A stretch of DNA of 64,000 nt from Pacificibacter marinus. GTDB lineage: Bacteria; Pseudomonadota; Alphaproteobacteria; Rhodobacterales; Rhodobacteraceae. Of this stretch, positions 1-10,127 are shown piece by piece. Every line of letters begins with the position of its first letter. The first letter of the stretch is position 1. The notes under the pieces were generated by a model, which saw only the letters and a program-made list of their open reading frames with translations, was not told the DNA's origin and did not search any database. A program made the position numbers and the translations under genes. The stretch lies in the NCBI RefSeq assembly GCF_900109555.1, contig NZ_FNZV01000008.1, positions 147,800 through 211,799 on the forward strand, written 5' to 3'.

Positions 1-71
1 ATGTCAGTAGTGGTTCACCACAGACACGCAGCGCGCTAGAACAGGCGCAAGTGCAACACGAGGAGTCGATC

Positions 72-1598
72 ATGTCCACACCCAAACCTGTCGTTTTATG
101 TATTCTTGATGGCTGGGGACAGCGTGATGAAATCGAAGGTAATGCCCCCGCGCAAGCCAACACGCCAGCCTATGATCGGTTGATGGCGACCTGCCCACAC
201 AGCAGCTTGATCACCTTTGGCCCCGACGTCGGATTACCCTCAGGCCAGATGGGCAACTCGGAAGTGGGCCACACCAATATCGGCGCAGGCCGTGTTGTGG
301 CGATGGACCTTGGGCAAATTGATTTGGCGATTGAAAACGGATCGTTCTTTGAAAACAAAGAAATCGTTGCCTTCGCCCAAACCCTTAAAAAGACAGGCGG
401 CACCGCGCATTTGATGGGCGTCATTTCCGATGGCGGCGTACACGGTCATATCGTGCACACCTTGGCCGCAGCCAAAGCCCTTACAGATCACGGCGTCCCT
501 GTTGTCATTCATGCCATCACAGACGGGCGTGATGTTGCGCCTAAATCTGCCGATACATTCATGCCGCAACTGGTCAAAGGCCTGCCCAAAGGGGCGCGCG
601 TTGGCACAGTCATTGGCCGCTATTTTGCGCTTGATCGCGACAACCGTTGGGAACGTGTATCCCAAGCTTATGAAGCCATTGCAAACGCCACAGGCATTGA
701 GGCAGCGGACACAGCCATTGACGCAGTAACCGCAGCCTATGCGCGTGATGAAAACGATGAGTTTATCAAAGCCACCGTGATCGGCGATTATGCCGGTGTT
801 GAAGATGGAGACGGTTTTTTCTGTCTCAACTTTCGCGCTGACCGCGCCCGCGAAATCTTGGCGGCTTTGGCCCAACCCGATTTTGATGGGTTTGAGACAG
901 ATGACCGCCCAGAGTTCGCAGCTATACTGGGCATGGTGGAATATTCCAAAGGTCACAACGCCTATATGAAAGCCGCCTATCCGAAAAACGAGATCATCAA
1001 CACGTTGGGCGAATGGGTGGCCAAGCAGGGCAAAACTCAATTCCGACTGGCTGAAACTGAAAAATATCCGCATGTGACGTTCTTTTTGAACGGCGGCAAA
1101 GAAACCGCTGAAGTCGGCGAAGATCGGTTTATGCCGCAATCGCCCAAAGTGGCGACCTATGATTTGCAGCCAGAAATGAGCGCCCCAGAGGTGACAGCAA
1201 AATTTTTGGAAGTCATCGATGCAGGCTACGACTTGATCGTCACCAATTACGCCAACCCTGACATGGTCGGGCACACAGGTGATCTAGGGGCCGCAATAAA
1301 AGCGTGCGAGACTGTCGATGCTGGCCTTGCGCAAGTCATGGATGCTCTGGAACGCGTGGGCGGCGCAATGATTGTCACCGCAGATCACGGCAACTGCGAA
1401 ACGATGATCGACCCCGTGACTGGCGGCGTGCACACGGCACACACCACAAATCTTGTACCAGTTGCACTGTTCAACGGGCCTGCAGGGGCGACACTGCGCC
1501 AAGGCGGCCGGCTTGCCGATTTGGCACCTTCACTTTTGGATTTGATGGGGATTGAACAACCCAAAGAGATGACTGGTGAAAGTCTGATTCAACGATGA
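72..1598 (+). CDS. gpmI: 2,3-bisphosphoglycerate-independent phosphoglycerate mutase
   Basis: Interconverts 3- and 2-phosphoglycerate in cytosolic glycolysis and gluconeogenesis. The 508-residue product has the alkaline-phosphatase-superfamily layout of GpmI. The metal-binding LDGWG lies at residues 12-16 and the phosphoserine motif GNSEVGH has Ser63 as the expected nucleophile. The C-terminal metal site TADHGNCE is followed by a THTTNLVP-like stretch (here TAHTTNLVP). The start at 72 is preferred over an in-frame GTG at 51 because GAGGAG sits about 7 bases before the ATG. The stop overlaps the start of the next gene (ATGA), so the two are probably translationally coupled. Length is normal for the family. 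Confidence 0.96.
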   Translation: MSTPKPVVLCILDGWGQRDEIEGNAPAQANTPAYDRLMATCPHSSLITFGPDVGLPSGQMGNSEVGHTNIGAGRVVAMDLGQIDLAIENGSFFENKEIVAFAQTLKKTGGTAHLMGVISDGGVHGHIVHTLAAAKALTDHGVPVVIHAITDGRDVAPKSADTFMPQLVKGLPKGARVGTVIGRYFALDRDNRWERVSQAYEAIANATGIEAADTAIDAVTAAYARDENDEFIKATVIGDYAGVEDGDGFFCLNFRADRAREILAALAQPDFDGFETDDRPEFAAILGMVEYSKGHNAYMKAAYPKNEIINTLGEWVAKQGKTQFRLAETEKYPHVTFFLNGGKETAEVGEDRFMPQSPKVATYDLQPEMSAPEVTAKFLEVIDAGYDLIVTNYANPDMVGHTGDLGAAIKACETVDAGLAQVMDALERVGGAMIVTADHGNCETMIDPVTGGVHTAHTTNLVPVALFNGPAGATLRQGGRLADLAPSLLDLMGIEQPKEMTGESLIQR

Positions 1599-2725
1599 GG
1601 CTATGGCGGGCAGCAGGGCTAGCTTTTGGACTATGTGCAGCACTTTCTGCACAGGCCCAAGACACGAGCCCTGCTGCCTTGGCCGAAGCCGCGCTAGCAC
1701 AATTCGAAGATGCACATACAAAACTTGAGGCTGCACAAGCCGCAACAGATCGCGTAAAGGCGCTAACTGGCGTCATTTATGCCTATGAGAGCGGATTAGA
1801 AGCCATGCGCGCTGGTCTGCGCCAAGCCGCCTTGCGCGAAGCCGAAATCGAACGTGCGTTTGAAGATGAAAGCGGACAGGTTGCAACACTGATTGGGGTT
1901 TTAATCAACCTGCGCCCCGATGCGTCGCCAGCCGCTTTGGTCCACCCAACAGGCCCTATAGGTCAAGCCCGCGCAGGAATGCTGGTGTCGTCGATCACCC
2001 CTGCAATGCAAGCGCAGGCCGAAGAGTTGCGCACCCAACTGCAAGAAGTTTCAATTTTGCGAGAGTTGCAAAGCGAAGCGTTACAGGTGCTTGAGGCTGG
2101 CCTCAAAGACGTACAAACCGCGCGCACCGATTTAAGCCAAGCCATGTCCCAGCGCACAGATTTACCGCAGCGCTTTGCGGCGAACCCTGAACGTATGCTT
2201 GACCTCATAAATGGATCAGACACTCTGGAATCTTTTGCATCAAGCTTGGCTGTGATGGATGTTGTGGATGGACTGTCAACGCTGCCTGATTTGGATTCAG
2301 CCAAAGGCACATGGCCTCTGCCAGTACAGGGCCGCTTGTTGCGTGGATATGAAGAATCTGACGCGGCAGGCATCAAGCGCCCTGGATGGCTTTTGGCCGC
2401 GCGACCTTTGTCTTTGGTTGTCACGCCATGGCCCGCCACCATCAGATACCAAGGCGCATTTTTGGACTACGGAAATGTGATCATTCTTGAACCTGGAAAT
2501 GACGTATTACTCGTACTTGCAGGCCTAGAAGAGGTATACGGAGACATCGGGTCTGTCATTCCAGCTGGAACGGCTGTGGGTTTGATGGCAGGGGCGGCGC
2601 CTGATCTGGAAGCCTTTGTCACAAATGCAGAACTAGGGACTGGCGCAGGCTTAACAGAGACGCTTTATATAGAGGTCAGAGAAGGCGGAAAGCCGGTAGA
2701 CCCGACGCAGTGGTTTACGCAATGA
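1595..2725 (+). CDS. EnvC-like murein hydrolase activator (degenerate M23/LytM domain)
   Basis: Probable periplasmic activator of cell-division amidases. Residues 1-21 form a signal peptide ending at AQA. Residues of about 22-230 are rich in Ala, Gln, Glu and Leu and look like a long coiled coil. The C-terminal region of about 245-365 resembles a LytM/M23 domain (GRLLRGY, then DYGNVIILEPGNDVLLVLAGL). The histidines expected at the zinc site (HxxxD and HxH) are absent, as in EnvC proteins that activate rather than cleave. It follows gpmI with a 4-base overlap and precedes ctpA, an order common in Rhodobacterales. The activator role is inferred from family and missing catalytic residues. Confidence 0.85.
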   Translation: MRLWRAAGLAFGLCAALSAQAQDTSPAALAEAALAQFEDAHTKLEAAQAATDRVKALTGVIYAYESGLEAMRAGLRQAALREAEIERAFEDESGQVATLIGVLINLRPDASPAALVHPTGPIGQARAGMLVSSITPAMQAQAEELRTQLQEVSILRELQSEALQVLEAGLKDVQTARTDLSQAMSQRTDLPQRFAANPERMLDLINGSDTLESFASSLAVMDVVDGLSTLPDLDSAKGTWPLPVQGRLLRGYEESDAAGIKRPGWLLAARPLSLVVTPWPATIRYQGAFLDYGNVIILEPGNDVLLVLAGLEEVYGDIGSVIPAGTAVGLMAGAAPDLEAFVTNAELGTGAGLTETLYIEVREGGKPVDPTQWFTQ

Positions 2726-2797
2726 GCTACAGGACTTAGCATTTGGGTTCCTTTGCTGAACAAGAGCTCTTTTGAGAGCTGAAGAGAGGAAAGACGC

Positions 2798-4129
2798 ATG
2801 AAGAAATATTTGATGGCAGGCGTGATTGGCGTTTTGGCGGGCACCCTTGTGTCAACGCAATTCGTGGGTCCGCTCATCGCGCAAGAAGCCGACAAGACAA
2901 GCAATGTCTATGAACAGCTTGATCTTTTTGGTGATGTATTTGAGCGTATTCGTGCGCAATATGTTGAAGAAGTCGACGCTGAAAAACTGGTTGAATCTGC
3001 GATTGATGGCATGTTGTCGTCTCTGGATCCCCATTCGTCCTATCTGTCGCCTGATGACGCAGCTGATATGCGCGTGCAAACATCAGGATCTTTTGGTGGA
3101 CTTGGTATAGAAGTCACCCAAGAAGAAGGCTTCGTCAAAGTTGTCGCCCCAATTGATGGCACCCCTGCCGACATTGCTGGTGTGCAGGCGGGCGACTTTA
3201 TCACACAGGTCGATGGTGAAAGCGTTTTGGGCATGACCTTGAACGACACTGTCGCTCTGATGCGTGGTCCTGTTGGCGCAGAAATTGTTATTACAGTGGT
3301 CCGCGAAGGCACCGATGAACCGTTTGATATTTCCATCATTCGTGATGTGATCAAATTGACTGCCGTGCGGTCGCGCGTCGAAGGCAATTCGGTCGTTTTA
3401 CGTGTCACGACCTTTAACGAGCAAACCTATCCAAACCTCAAAGACGGTTTGGAAGACAGCATCAAAGAACTTGGCGGCATGGACAACGTCAACGGTATCG
3501 TTGTCGATTTGCGTAACAACCCTGGTGGCCTTTTGGATCAGGCGATCATGGTGTCCGACGCCTTCTTGGAAACGGGCGAAATCGTATCGACTCGAGGCCG
3601 TGACCTTGAACAAAGCGAACGCGTTAACGCCCACGCGGGCGACTTGGCCGAGGGGAAACCCATTGTGGTCTTGATCAATGGTGGCTCTGCGTCGGCTTCT
3701 GAAATCGTTGCAGGTGCACTGCAAGACCACCGCCGCGCCATCGTTGTCGGAACCAAATCTTTTGGTAAAGGATCGGTTCAAACCGTGATGCCTCTGCGCT
3801 CAGACGGTGCAATGCGATTGACTACAGCGCGGTATTACACACCTTCAGGTCGCTCGATCCAAGCGCTTGGCGTGTCACCTGATATCGTTGTTGAACAACC
3901 GCCACGCAAACCCGAAGCAGACGAAGCAGACGATACGCCACGCCAGCAACGTACCGAAGCTGATTTGCGCGGATCATTGAACAACGACAGCCTCACCGAG
4001 GATGAAATCCTTCAAATCGAAGCAGAGCGTGAAAAGGCTGACCTTGCCGCAAAACTGCGTGATGAGGATTTCCAACTCGCCTACGCCATCGATCTTTTGC
4101 ATGGCCTATCTGCCATCGGCGATCAATAA
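2798..4129 (+). CDS. ctpA: C-terminal processing peptidase, S41 family
   Basis: Periplasmic serine protease that trims C-termini of envelope proteins. The 443-residue product has an N-terminal signal or anchor helix (1-29), a PDZ domain around 90-175, and an S41 catalytic domain. The Ser/Ala cluster GGSASASE at 295-302 supplies the nucleophile and Lys324 in GKGS is the partner of the Ser/Lys dyad. The tail after about residue 370 is charged and probably disordered or helical. GAGAGGA precedes the ATG at a good distance. A short AGCTCT-TTTG-AGAGCT hairpin lies just upstream at 2765-2780. In related genomes this gene often accompanies the EnvC-like gene, as here. Confidence 0.93.
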   Translation: MKKYLMAGVIGVLAGTLVSTQFVGPLIAQEADKTSNVYEQLDLFGDVFERIRAQYVEEVDAEKLVESAIDGMLSSLDPHSSYLSPDDAADMRVQTSGSFGGLGIEVTQEEGFVKVVAPIDGTPADIAGVQAGDFITQVDGESVLGMTLNDTVALMRGPVGAEIVITVVREGTDEPFDISIIRDVIKLTAVRSRVEGNSVVLRVTTFNEQTYPNLKDGLEDSIKELGGMDNVNGIVVDLRNNPGGLLDQAIMVSDAFLETGEIVSTRGRDLEQSERVNAHAGDLAEGKPIVVLINGGSASASEIVAGALQDHRRAIVVGTKSFGKGSVQTVMPLRSDGAMRLTTARYYTPSGRSIQALGVSPDIVVEQPPRKPEADEADDTPRQQRTEADLRGSLNNDSLTEDEILQIEAEREKADLAAKLRDEDFQLAYAIDLLHGLSAIGDQ

Positions 4130-4186
4130 GTTACACTGCGGGGGCGCACTGTCCCCGCAATTTACATCCGACCCTGTGGACCCAAT

Positions 4187-4663
4187 ATGACACTTGACCC
4201 AAACACGCTGCCCTATCGCCCTTGTGTGGGCGTGATGCTTGCAAACAAAGCGGGCCAGATTTTTGTCGGCGAACGCATCGATACCCCGGGTGCTTGGCAA
4301 ATGCCCCAAGGCGGCATCGACAAGGGCGAAGCCCCGCGTGATGCCGCCCTGCGTGAGTTGTGGGAAGAAACCGGTGTGAACCCAGAACACGTTACCGTGC
4401 AGGCTGAAACCACCGATTGGCTGACCTATGACTTACCAGATCATTTGCTTGGTAAGGTCTGGAAAGGCAAATATCGTGGTCAAAAACAGCTGTGGTTTTT
4501 GCTGCGGTTCAACAGCACTGACGACAAAATATCCATCGCATCCGAGCACCCAGAATTTGCGCAGTGGAAGTGGTCAAACCCTACGGATTTGGTAGCCGAA
4601 ATTGTCCCCTTCAAAAAAGACATCTACGACGCCGTGATCCAAGAGTTCGCGGCACACCTTTAA
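4187..4663 (+). CDS. rppH: RNA pyrophosphohydrolase (Nudix)
   Basis: Removes pyrophosphate from 5'-triphosphorylated mRNA, making it a substrate for RNase E-dependent decay. The 158-residue product starts with [12 protein letters not shown], typical of RppH. A full Nudix box occupies about residues 42-64, with GGIDKGE at its start and RELWEETGV at its end. The downstream WLTYDLP and GQKQLWFL segments are also RppH-like. It lies 57 bases after ctpA on the same strand and may be cotranscribed. It converges with the lytic transglycosylase gene on the other strand, only 24 bases away. Confidence 0.94.
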   Translation: MTLDPNTLPYRPCVGVMLANKAGQIFVGERIDTPGAWQMPQGGIDKGEAPRDAALRELWEETGVNPEHVTVQAETTDWLTYDLPDHLLGKVWKGKYRGQKQLWFLLRFNSTDDKISIASEHPEFAQWKWSNPTDLVAEIVPFKKDIYDAVIQEFAAHL

Positions 4664-4687
4664 ATCAGCGCACCGCATCCCTGTCAC

Positions 4688-5953
4688 CTATCGCAAGTGA
4701 CCCAAAAGCGTTTGAGACGGATAGCCATCAGGCGTCACGCCGATGGACCTTTGAAAGTCGCGAATGGCATTGACGGTGTTGGGGCCGATAAGCCCGTCTA
4801 CTTTGTCATCCAAAAAGCCTTTGGTCCGCAATTTACGCTGCATCTTTTTCTTGTCAGCAAAAGAAAGTGGCTGATATCCACGTGGCCATTTTGCTTGAAT
4901 AGGCGCACCGCCGTTCAGGCGATCTGACAAATGCCCAACGCCGATCACATAGGCGTCGGCTTTGTTGTAACGTTCAATCACGGCAAAATTGTCAAAGATC
5001 ATGAAAGCCGCACCACTGGCCCCAGCAGGCAGCAAAATGGACCCTGCCCCATAGTTTGGAACCACGGCCCCATTCACGCCGCGCACGCCAAGTTTTGCCC
5101 AATCATTGGGTGAACGTTTTATATCACGCCGTGCCAGACTGTAATCAAACCCATTGGGCAGCAGAATTTCCACCCCCCAAGGTTGCCCTTTGGTCCAACC
5201 ATGACGCGCAAGATAGGCGGCCGTTGACGCCAATGCATCAGTCGGATCATTCGACCAAATATCGCGTTTACCATCACCTGTGCCATCAACAGCAAAAGCC
5301 AAAAACGAAGTTGGGATGAATTGCGTATGCCCCATCGCACCAGCCCAACTGCCAGTCATATTGCGCGGGCTTGTGTCACCAGATTGCAAAATTTCAAGGG
5401 CTGCGATCAGCTGTGCTTCAAAAAAGCGCCCACGCCGTCCGTCATACGCCAGTGTGGCCAAAGCTTGGATCACAGGCACATCACCACGCGTTGCCCCATA
5501 GGCGCTCTCAAGACCCCAAATGGCCGCAACGACCTGTTTATCAACGCCATAAGTTGCTTCGATTCGATCGAGAGTTCGTGCATGTTTACGCATCGCAGCA
5601 ACACCATTTTTAACCCTTACAGGCGATGCCGCACTATCAAGGTAGTCCCAAATCTGTTTGGTAAATTCAGACTGATGGCGGTCTTTTGCAATCACGCTGG
5701 CATCATATGTCACACCACGAAACGCGCGTGTGAGTGTCGTTTCCGAAATCCCCTCACGCCGTGCGCGCGCTTTGAAGCCTTCGATCCAGCGCGACAAGGC
5801 CGCGTCTTGTTTGGCAGAAACCTGATCCAAGGTTTTGAACTCCATTCCTAACCCTTGCGGTGCATATTGGCCAAGAGGGCCCGACTGGGCAAGCACCGGG
5901 CCAGCCCACAATAGAAAACCACAAACGACAGAAGAGACAAGGCACCGTAACAT
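4688..5953 (-). CDS. Lytic murein transglycosylase, MltB family with peptidoglycan-binding domain
   Basis: Cleaves the glycan strand of peptidoglycan in the periplasm. Residues 1-22 form a signal peptide ending at VLAQ. There is no clear lipobox, so a soluble periplasmic enzyme is likely. The SLT_2 domain spans about 40-340. IWGLESAYG carries the probable catalytic Glu149, and TGSWAGAMGHTQFIP is the typical substrate-groove motif. The last 60 residues match a PG_binding_1 domain (GFLDDKVDGLIGPNT, then IRDFQ). Length of 421 residues is normal for MltB proteins carrying this domain. Confidence 0.92.
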   Translation of the reverse strand: MLRCLVSSVVCGFLLWAGPVLAQSGPLGQYAPQGLGMEFKTLDQVSAKQDAALSRWIEGFKARARREGISETTLTRAFRGVTYDASVIAKDRHQSEFTKQIWDYLDSAASPVRVKNGVAAMRKHARTLDRIEATYGVDKQVVAAIWGLESAYGATRGDVPVIQALATLAYDGRRGRFFEAQLIAALEILQSGDTSPRNMTGSWAGAMGHTQFIPTSFLAFAVDGTGDGKRDIWSNDPTDALASTAAYLARHGWTKGQPWGVEILLPNGFDYSLARRDIKRSPNDWAKLGVRGVNGAVVPNYGAGSILLPAGASGAAFMIFDNFAVIERYNKADAYVIGVGHLSDRLNGGAPIQAKWPRGYQPLSFADKKKMQRKLRTKGFLDDKVDGLIGPNTVNAIRDFQRSIGVTPDGYPSQTLLGHLR

Positions 5954-6036
5954 AATGATAACTCCAACACTTTTCTTACCGTACCGCGATTCCGATAGAT
6001 CAGAAAACCATGTAAAATTTCACGGGCGGTTTGTTG

Positions 6037-8292
6037 CTAGCGCCTTTTTCGACTGACCTTTTTCTTAATGCTATCGCGCTTGGCCTTTGCTCTGGCATGC
6101 TTGCGTGAGGCGGGTTTTCCGCGCGCACGCCTGTTGCTACGCGGCATCTGCATACCGTCTATTGCAAGAATTTCAAGCTCGAGCCCACCAGTGACGGGCG
6201 TGGCATCAGCAACGCGCACAACAACCTTTTGACCAATCGACAATGTCAAACCCGTGTCAGCGCCCATAAGCGTTTGGGTTTCTTGATCATAATGGAAAAA
6301 CTCAGATCCCATACTGCGTACAGGCGCCAAACCGTCGGCACCCGTTTCATCCAGTTTGATAAACGCGCCAAAACTTTGAATACCTGAAATATGGCCCGTC
6401 ATCTCGGTGCCGATCCGTTCACTCAAATAGGCCGCCAAATAGCGATCATTCGTATCGCGTTCCGCAATCATTGATCTGCGCTCGGTATCAGAAATTTGTT
6501 TGGCCGTGTCTTCCAGCGTCTCAATGTCTTGCGGGCTAAGACCATCATCGCCCCACCCATGCGCAGACACCAAGGCGCGGTGCACGATCAAGTCAGCATA
6601 GCGGCGAATGGGCGATGTGAAATGCGCATAAGACCGCAGTGCAAGACCAAAATGTCCATAATTTTGCGGATGATAGTAGGCTTGCGTCATTGAGCGTAGT
6701 GTCGAAATATTGATGAGCTCGCTGTGGTCAGTACCAGAGGCCTGCGCCAAAAGGCGGTTCAAATGCGACGTGTGAAGCACCTGCCCTTTGGCCAAATTAA
6801 GCCCCGATCCCAGTGCAACCTCGCGCAAAGCATCTAGTTTTTCATCAGATGGCTCTTCGTGCACGCGGTACAAAAGTGGGCGATTTTTATGAAACAACTC
6901 TTCGGCAGCGGCAACATTGGCCAACACCATGAATTCTTCAATCAACTTATGTGCATCAAGCCGTTCAGCCAAAGCGACCGAGGACACCTTGCCATCTTCG
7001 CTCAAAACAATTTTGCGCTCTGGCAAGTCCAATTCCAACGGCTGGCGGTCTTGGCGAGCAATTTTGAGCGCCTCATAGGCTTCATAAATTGGGTTGATCA
7101 CAGTCTCCATCAACGGAGCACAAGCCTCATTTGGCATGCCGTCACGGGCTTGTTGAACTTCTTGGTAATTCAATGACGCAGCAGAGCGCATCAAGCCACG
7201 CGTGAATTCATGCGAAATCTTCACACCTTTAGCGTTGATTTTCATACGCACAGCGAGACATGGGCGCGGTACACCTTCGTGCAAAGAACATAAATCTCCC
7301 GACAATCGATCAGGCAGCATCGGCACAACACGATCAGGGAAATAGGTGGAATTGCCGCGCAAACGGGCCTCTTTATCCAGCGCGGATCCCGGTGTCACAT
7401 AATAGGCCACATCGGCAATCGCGACCCAAAGAATGAACCCGCCTTGGTTGGTAGGGTCCCTGTCAGCTTCTGCCCAAATCGCATCATCGTGGTCCCGCGC
7501 ATCTGCGGGATCGATGGTCACAAGTGGCACATCACGCAGATCTTCACGCCCTTTCAGACCCGCAGGTTTGGCGTCATCTGCCATCGTAACAACATCATCA
7601 GGAAAGGCGTCTGGAATATTGTGTTGATGAATGGCGATCAATGAAACAGCACGCGGTGCGGTCGGGTCACCAAGGCGCGCCATAATCCGTGCGCGAGGCA
7701 AACCCATCCGGTCTTTCGGGCCAGTTTGTTCGGCCTCGACCAGTTCACCATCTTGCGCGCCATGACTTTGACCATTGCGCACCAGCCATTCTTTGCCCGC
7801 ACCTTTGCCGATTGGCACAACGCGGCCACCTTCGGCATTGGCACGGAAGATGCCTAAGATTTTCTCAGGATTGGTTCCGATTTTGCGAATCAAACGTGCT
7901 TGATAGGCGTGATCCTCGCCTTGAACGACCTGTAATTTTGCTAAAATACGTTCGCCGGCACCAAGCGCAGGATCGCCATCTTTGAGCACCATGAGCACAC
8001 GAGGCTCAGGCCCCACACCAACCCACTCAAGCGGCTTTGCGAACAAGTCTCCGTTTGCATCGGGCTCCAAGATGGCCAAAATGGACACTGGCGGTAACTT
8101 GTCAGGATCACGATAGGTTTTGACGCGCTTGGTCAAATGACCCTCGCCCTCAAGTTCTTTCAAGATACGCTTCAAATCGATGCTCGCCGCGCCTTTAATG
8201 CCAAACGCTTTCGCGATGTCACGTTTGGCAGTTTTGGTCGGGTTTTCGGTGATCCAGTCTAAGATCGCCTGCTTTGTGGGGATACTGTTCAT
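6037..8292 (-). CDS. rnr: Ribonuclease R
   Basis: Processive 3'-5' exoribonuclease that degrades structured RNA. The 751-residue product has an N-terminal winged-helix region (about 1-60), cold-shock-like domains, and the RNB catalytic core. The metal-binding acidic cluster DARDHDDAIWAE lies near residue 265. An S1 domain follows (GTEMTGHISGIQSFGAF). The lysine/arginine-rich tail is typical of RNase R. The gene is read leftwards with no close partner. About 40 bases separate it from the decayed gene upstream. Confidence 0.95.
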   Translation of the reverse strand: MNSIPTKQAILDWITENPTKTAKRDIAKAFGIKGAASIDLKRILKELEGEGHLTKRVKTYRDPDKLPPVSILAILEPDANGDLFAKPLEWVGVGPEPRVLMVLKDGDPALGAGERILAKLQVVQGEDHAYQARLIRKIGTNPEKILGIFRANAEGGRVVPIGKGAGKEWLVRNGQSHGAQDGELVEAEQTGPKDRMGLPRARIMARLGDPTAPRAVSLIAIHQHNIPDAFPDDVVTMADDAKPAGLKGREDLRDVPLVTIDPADARDHDDAIWAEADRDPTNQGGFILWVAIADVAYYVTPGSALDKEARLRGNSTYFPDRVVPMLPDRLSGDLCSLHEGVPRPCLAVRMKINAKGVKISHEFTRGLMRSAASLNYQEVQQARDGMPNEACAPLMETVINPIYEAYEALKIARQDRQPLELDLPERKIVLSEDGKVSSVALAERLDAHKLIEEFMVLANVAAAEELFHKNRPLLYRVHEEPSDEKLDALREVALGSGLNLAKGQVLHTSHLNRLLAQASGTDHSELINISTLRSMTQAYYHPQNYGHFGLALRSYAHFTSPIRRYADLIVHRALVSAHGWGDDGLSPQDIETLEDTAKQISDTERRSMIAERDTNDRYLAAYLSERIGTEMTGHISGIQSFGAFIKLDETGADGLAPVRSMGSEFFHYDQETQTLMGADTGLTLSIGQKVVVRVADATPVTGGLELEILAIDGMQMPRSNRRARGKPASRKHARAKAKRDSIKKKVSRKRR

Positions 8293-8330
8293 GGCATAAA
8301 ACTATCACGGCCTGCGCGGCGGCACCACAC

Positions 8331-8548
8331 TCAAAGCGTGCGAGATTTCATCTGTTGAAGGCGGATCAAATCCTCAAGCGTATCGATATCCATAAGCCTA
8401 TCTATGCAGGCCAAATCCCACTGCGGATCATCTAAGCGACGATCATCGTCAACGCTTGATGACGAAACCAATGGGCAGCTGGCACCATACCAATGTCTCG
8501 CCCAAGTCGCGTTTTCACACGCCCCGGTACGGGATCTTTGACCATCAT
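8331..8548 (-). pseudogene. Remnant of a DUF2064 / TIGR04282 family glycosyltransferase
   Basis: Read leftwards from 8548 the frame gives MMVKDPVPGRVKTRLG, then RDIGMVPAAHWFRHQA. This is the N-terminal nucleotide-binding signature that I recognise from this family. It ends at a stop at 8432 after 38 codons. In a second frame the sequence continues RRLDDPQWDLACIDRL and then MDIDTLEDLIRLQQ before a stop at 8331. The first part matches the next N-terminal segment expected in intact members. The DIDTxEDL part matches the extreme C-terminus of such nucleotidyltransferase-like enzymes. So a frameshift plus a large internal deletion (an intact gene is about 600 bases) has destroyed the gene. Its start overlaps the 3' end of the GNAT gene, as in an operon. 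Confidence 0.75.
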
Positions 8549-8562
8549 GATCAACCGGGGCC

Positions 8563-8988
8563 TCAAAGAGGCGCTACCATGTCGTGATGTGGTATGCCGC
8601 CGTCCATATATTCGCCGCCAACAACTGTAAAACCAAGCTTTTCGTAAAACTTGATCGCGTGATTTTGCGCGCCAAGTTTAGCTTGTTCCAAGTGCGGTCT
8701 GGTTGAAAGTTCTTGGATGCATGCCTCAATTAGACGCGCCCCAAGCCCCGTGCCACGGTGTGATTTCACCACACAGACACGGCCAATTTTACCAATATCA
8801 CCGGTTTCATAAAGACGCGCGGTGCCCACAGGCACTCCATCGCTGTCACGCGCAATCAAGTGAACACTTTGATCATCCAAGTCGTCGATTTCTTCTTGAA
8901 CAGGGACCTTTTGTTCTTGAACAAAAACCGCCATTCGTAGCGCAAGGCAATCGGAAATATCTTCTGTAATAGAAATACTTACAGTCAT
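8563..8988 (-). CDS. GNAT family N-acetyltransferase
   Basis: The 141-residue protein has the GNAT fold signature. [23 protein letters not shown] is the acetyl-CoA binding region (motif A, with R-G-x-G-x-G-like spacing), and [21 protein letters not shown] closes the domain. The overall pattern, including [14 protein letters not shown] near the N-terminus, resembles the ElaA/YjgM-like small-molecule acetyltransferases. The substrate cannot be named. Its ATG overlaps the dapE stop by 4 bases, so it is probably cotranscribed and coupled with dapE. The remnant DUF2064 gene follows. Confidence 0.85.
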   Translation of the reverse strand: MTVSISITEDISDCLALRMAVFVQEQKVPVQEEIDDLDDQSVHLIARDSDGVPVGTARLYETGDIGKIGRVCVVKSHRGTGLGARLIEACIQELSTRPHLEQAKLGAQNHAIKFYEKLGFTVVGGEYMDGGIPHHDMVAPL

Positions 8989-10127
8989 TTAAAATAGTCC
9001 TCAATCACCCGCGTGTAGATGTTTTTCAGTGCTTCAATCTGCCGCACTGGAACGCGTTCATCTACCTGATGCATCGTTTTACCAACCAGTCCGAATTCAA
9101 CAACAGGACAATGATTTTTAACAAATCGCGCATCAGATGTGCCGCCAGATGTTGAAAGCTCAGGCACCAAACCCGTTTCTGCTGTGACGGCTCGCGCCAC
9201 AAGATCAACAAATGCACCAGGAGGCGTCACAAAGCTTTCGCCCGATACTTTTGTCGTAACTTGAATATCAATTCCAGTATCTTCGCTCATTTTCGATGCC
9301 TTGGCTTCAAACCAAGCAATAAGATCTTCGGCGCGGTGTGCATCGTTAAAGCGGATATTCACTGTCGCACGGCATTCTGCAGGAATGATATTTGTTACGG
9401 CGTTCCCCGTATCAAAGGTCGTCACAGCCAAAGTTGACCCGTCGAAATGTTCAGTGCCCTCGTCTAGCGTATGAGATGCGAGTTGATCCATAAGTCGCGC
9501 CAATGCTGGCACTGGGTTTTTAGCGCGATGCGGATAGGCAACATGTCCCTGCACACCCTTTGCCGTGAAAAAGCCAGTCATCGAACCGCGCCTGCCAATT
9601 TTCATCATCTCGCCCATCGCGTTTGGGCAGGTCGGCTCGCCCACAAGGCAATCTGTCATGCGCTCCTCATTACGATCCATCCAATCCAGCAAAGCGATTG
9701 TCCCATCTTGAGCATCGCCTTCTTCATCGCCCGTGATGGCAATAATGATCGCGCCGTTTGGCGGTGTTTGGGTCACATAATCAATCGCCGCGGCTGCGAA
9801 TGCGGCAACACCAGATTTCATATCTGTCGCACCGCGCCCCCATAGAATCCCGTCTTCGATCACGGCGCCAAAGGGGTCTTTGGTCCATGCCGCTACATCG
9901 CCCACAGGCACCACATCGGTATGACCATTAAAGCCCAACGATTTTTCTGCCCCCTTATCACCCCAGCGCGCGAAAAGATTGGGCGTGCCATTTCTGTCCA
10001 CGCGCGTACAGTCAAAGCCCGCTTTTGAAAGCAAATCTTCCAGCAATAAAAGTGCGCCAGCATCAACTGGAGTGATCGATGGGCAGCGGATCAAAGCTGC
10101 AGTCAAGTCTATGGGATCTATGGTCAT
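8985..10127 (-). CDS. dapE: Succinyl-diaminopimelate desuccinylase
   Basis: Zinc metallopeptidase (M20) that releases succinate from N-succinyl-LL-diaminopimelate in lysine and peptidoglycan precursor synthesis. The 380-residue length is typical. Metal and catalytic residues are visible: His69 and Asp71 in GFNGHTD, Asp102 in [10 protein letters not shown], Glu135 and Glu136 in [15 protein letters not shown]-terminal [15 protein letters not shown] with downstream His supplies the last ligand. Its partner dapD lies about 1.7 kb away on the same strand, separated by a plus-strand gene and a small ORF. Confidence 0.95.
   Translation of the reverse strand: MTIDPIDLTAALIRCPSITPVDAGALLLLEDLLSKAGFDCTRVDRNGTPNLFARWGDKGAEKSLGFNGHTDVVPVGDVAAWTKDPFGAVIEDGILWGRGATDMKSGVAAFAAAAIDYVTQTPPNGAIIIAITGDEEGDAQDGTIALLDWMDRNEERMTDCLVGEPTCPNAMGEMMKIGRRGSMTGFFTAKGVQGHVAYPHRAKNPVPALARLMDQLASHTLDEGTEHFDGSTLAVTTFDTGNAVTNIIPAECRATVNIRFNDAHRAEDLIAWFEAKASKMSEDTGIDIQVTTKVSGESFVTPPGAFVDLVARAVTAETGLVPELSTSGGTSDARFVKNHCPVVEFGLVGKTMHQVDERVPVRQIEALKNIYTRVIEDYFK

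Noticed and set aside
240..1274. A 344-codon open frame on the minus strand inside gpmI
   Set aside because: It lies fully antisense to a clear gpmI gene, its translation is Cys/His-rich and unlike any protein, and it reflects codon bias of the real gene.
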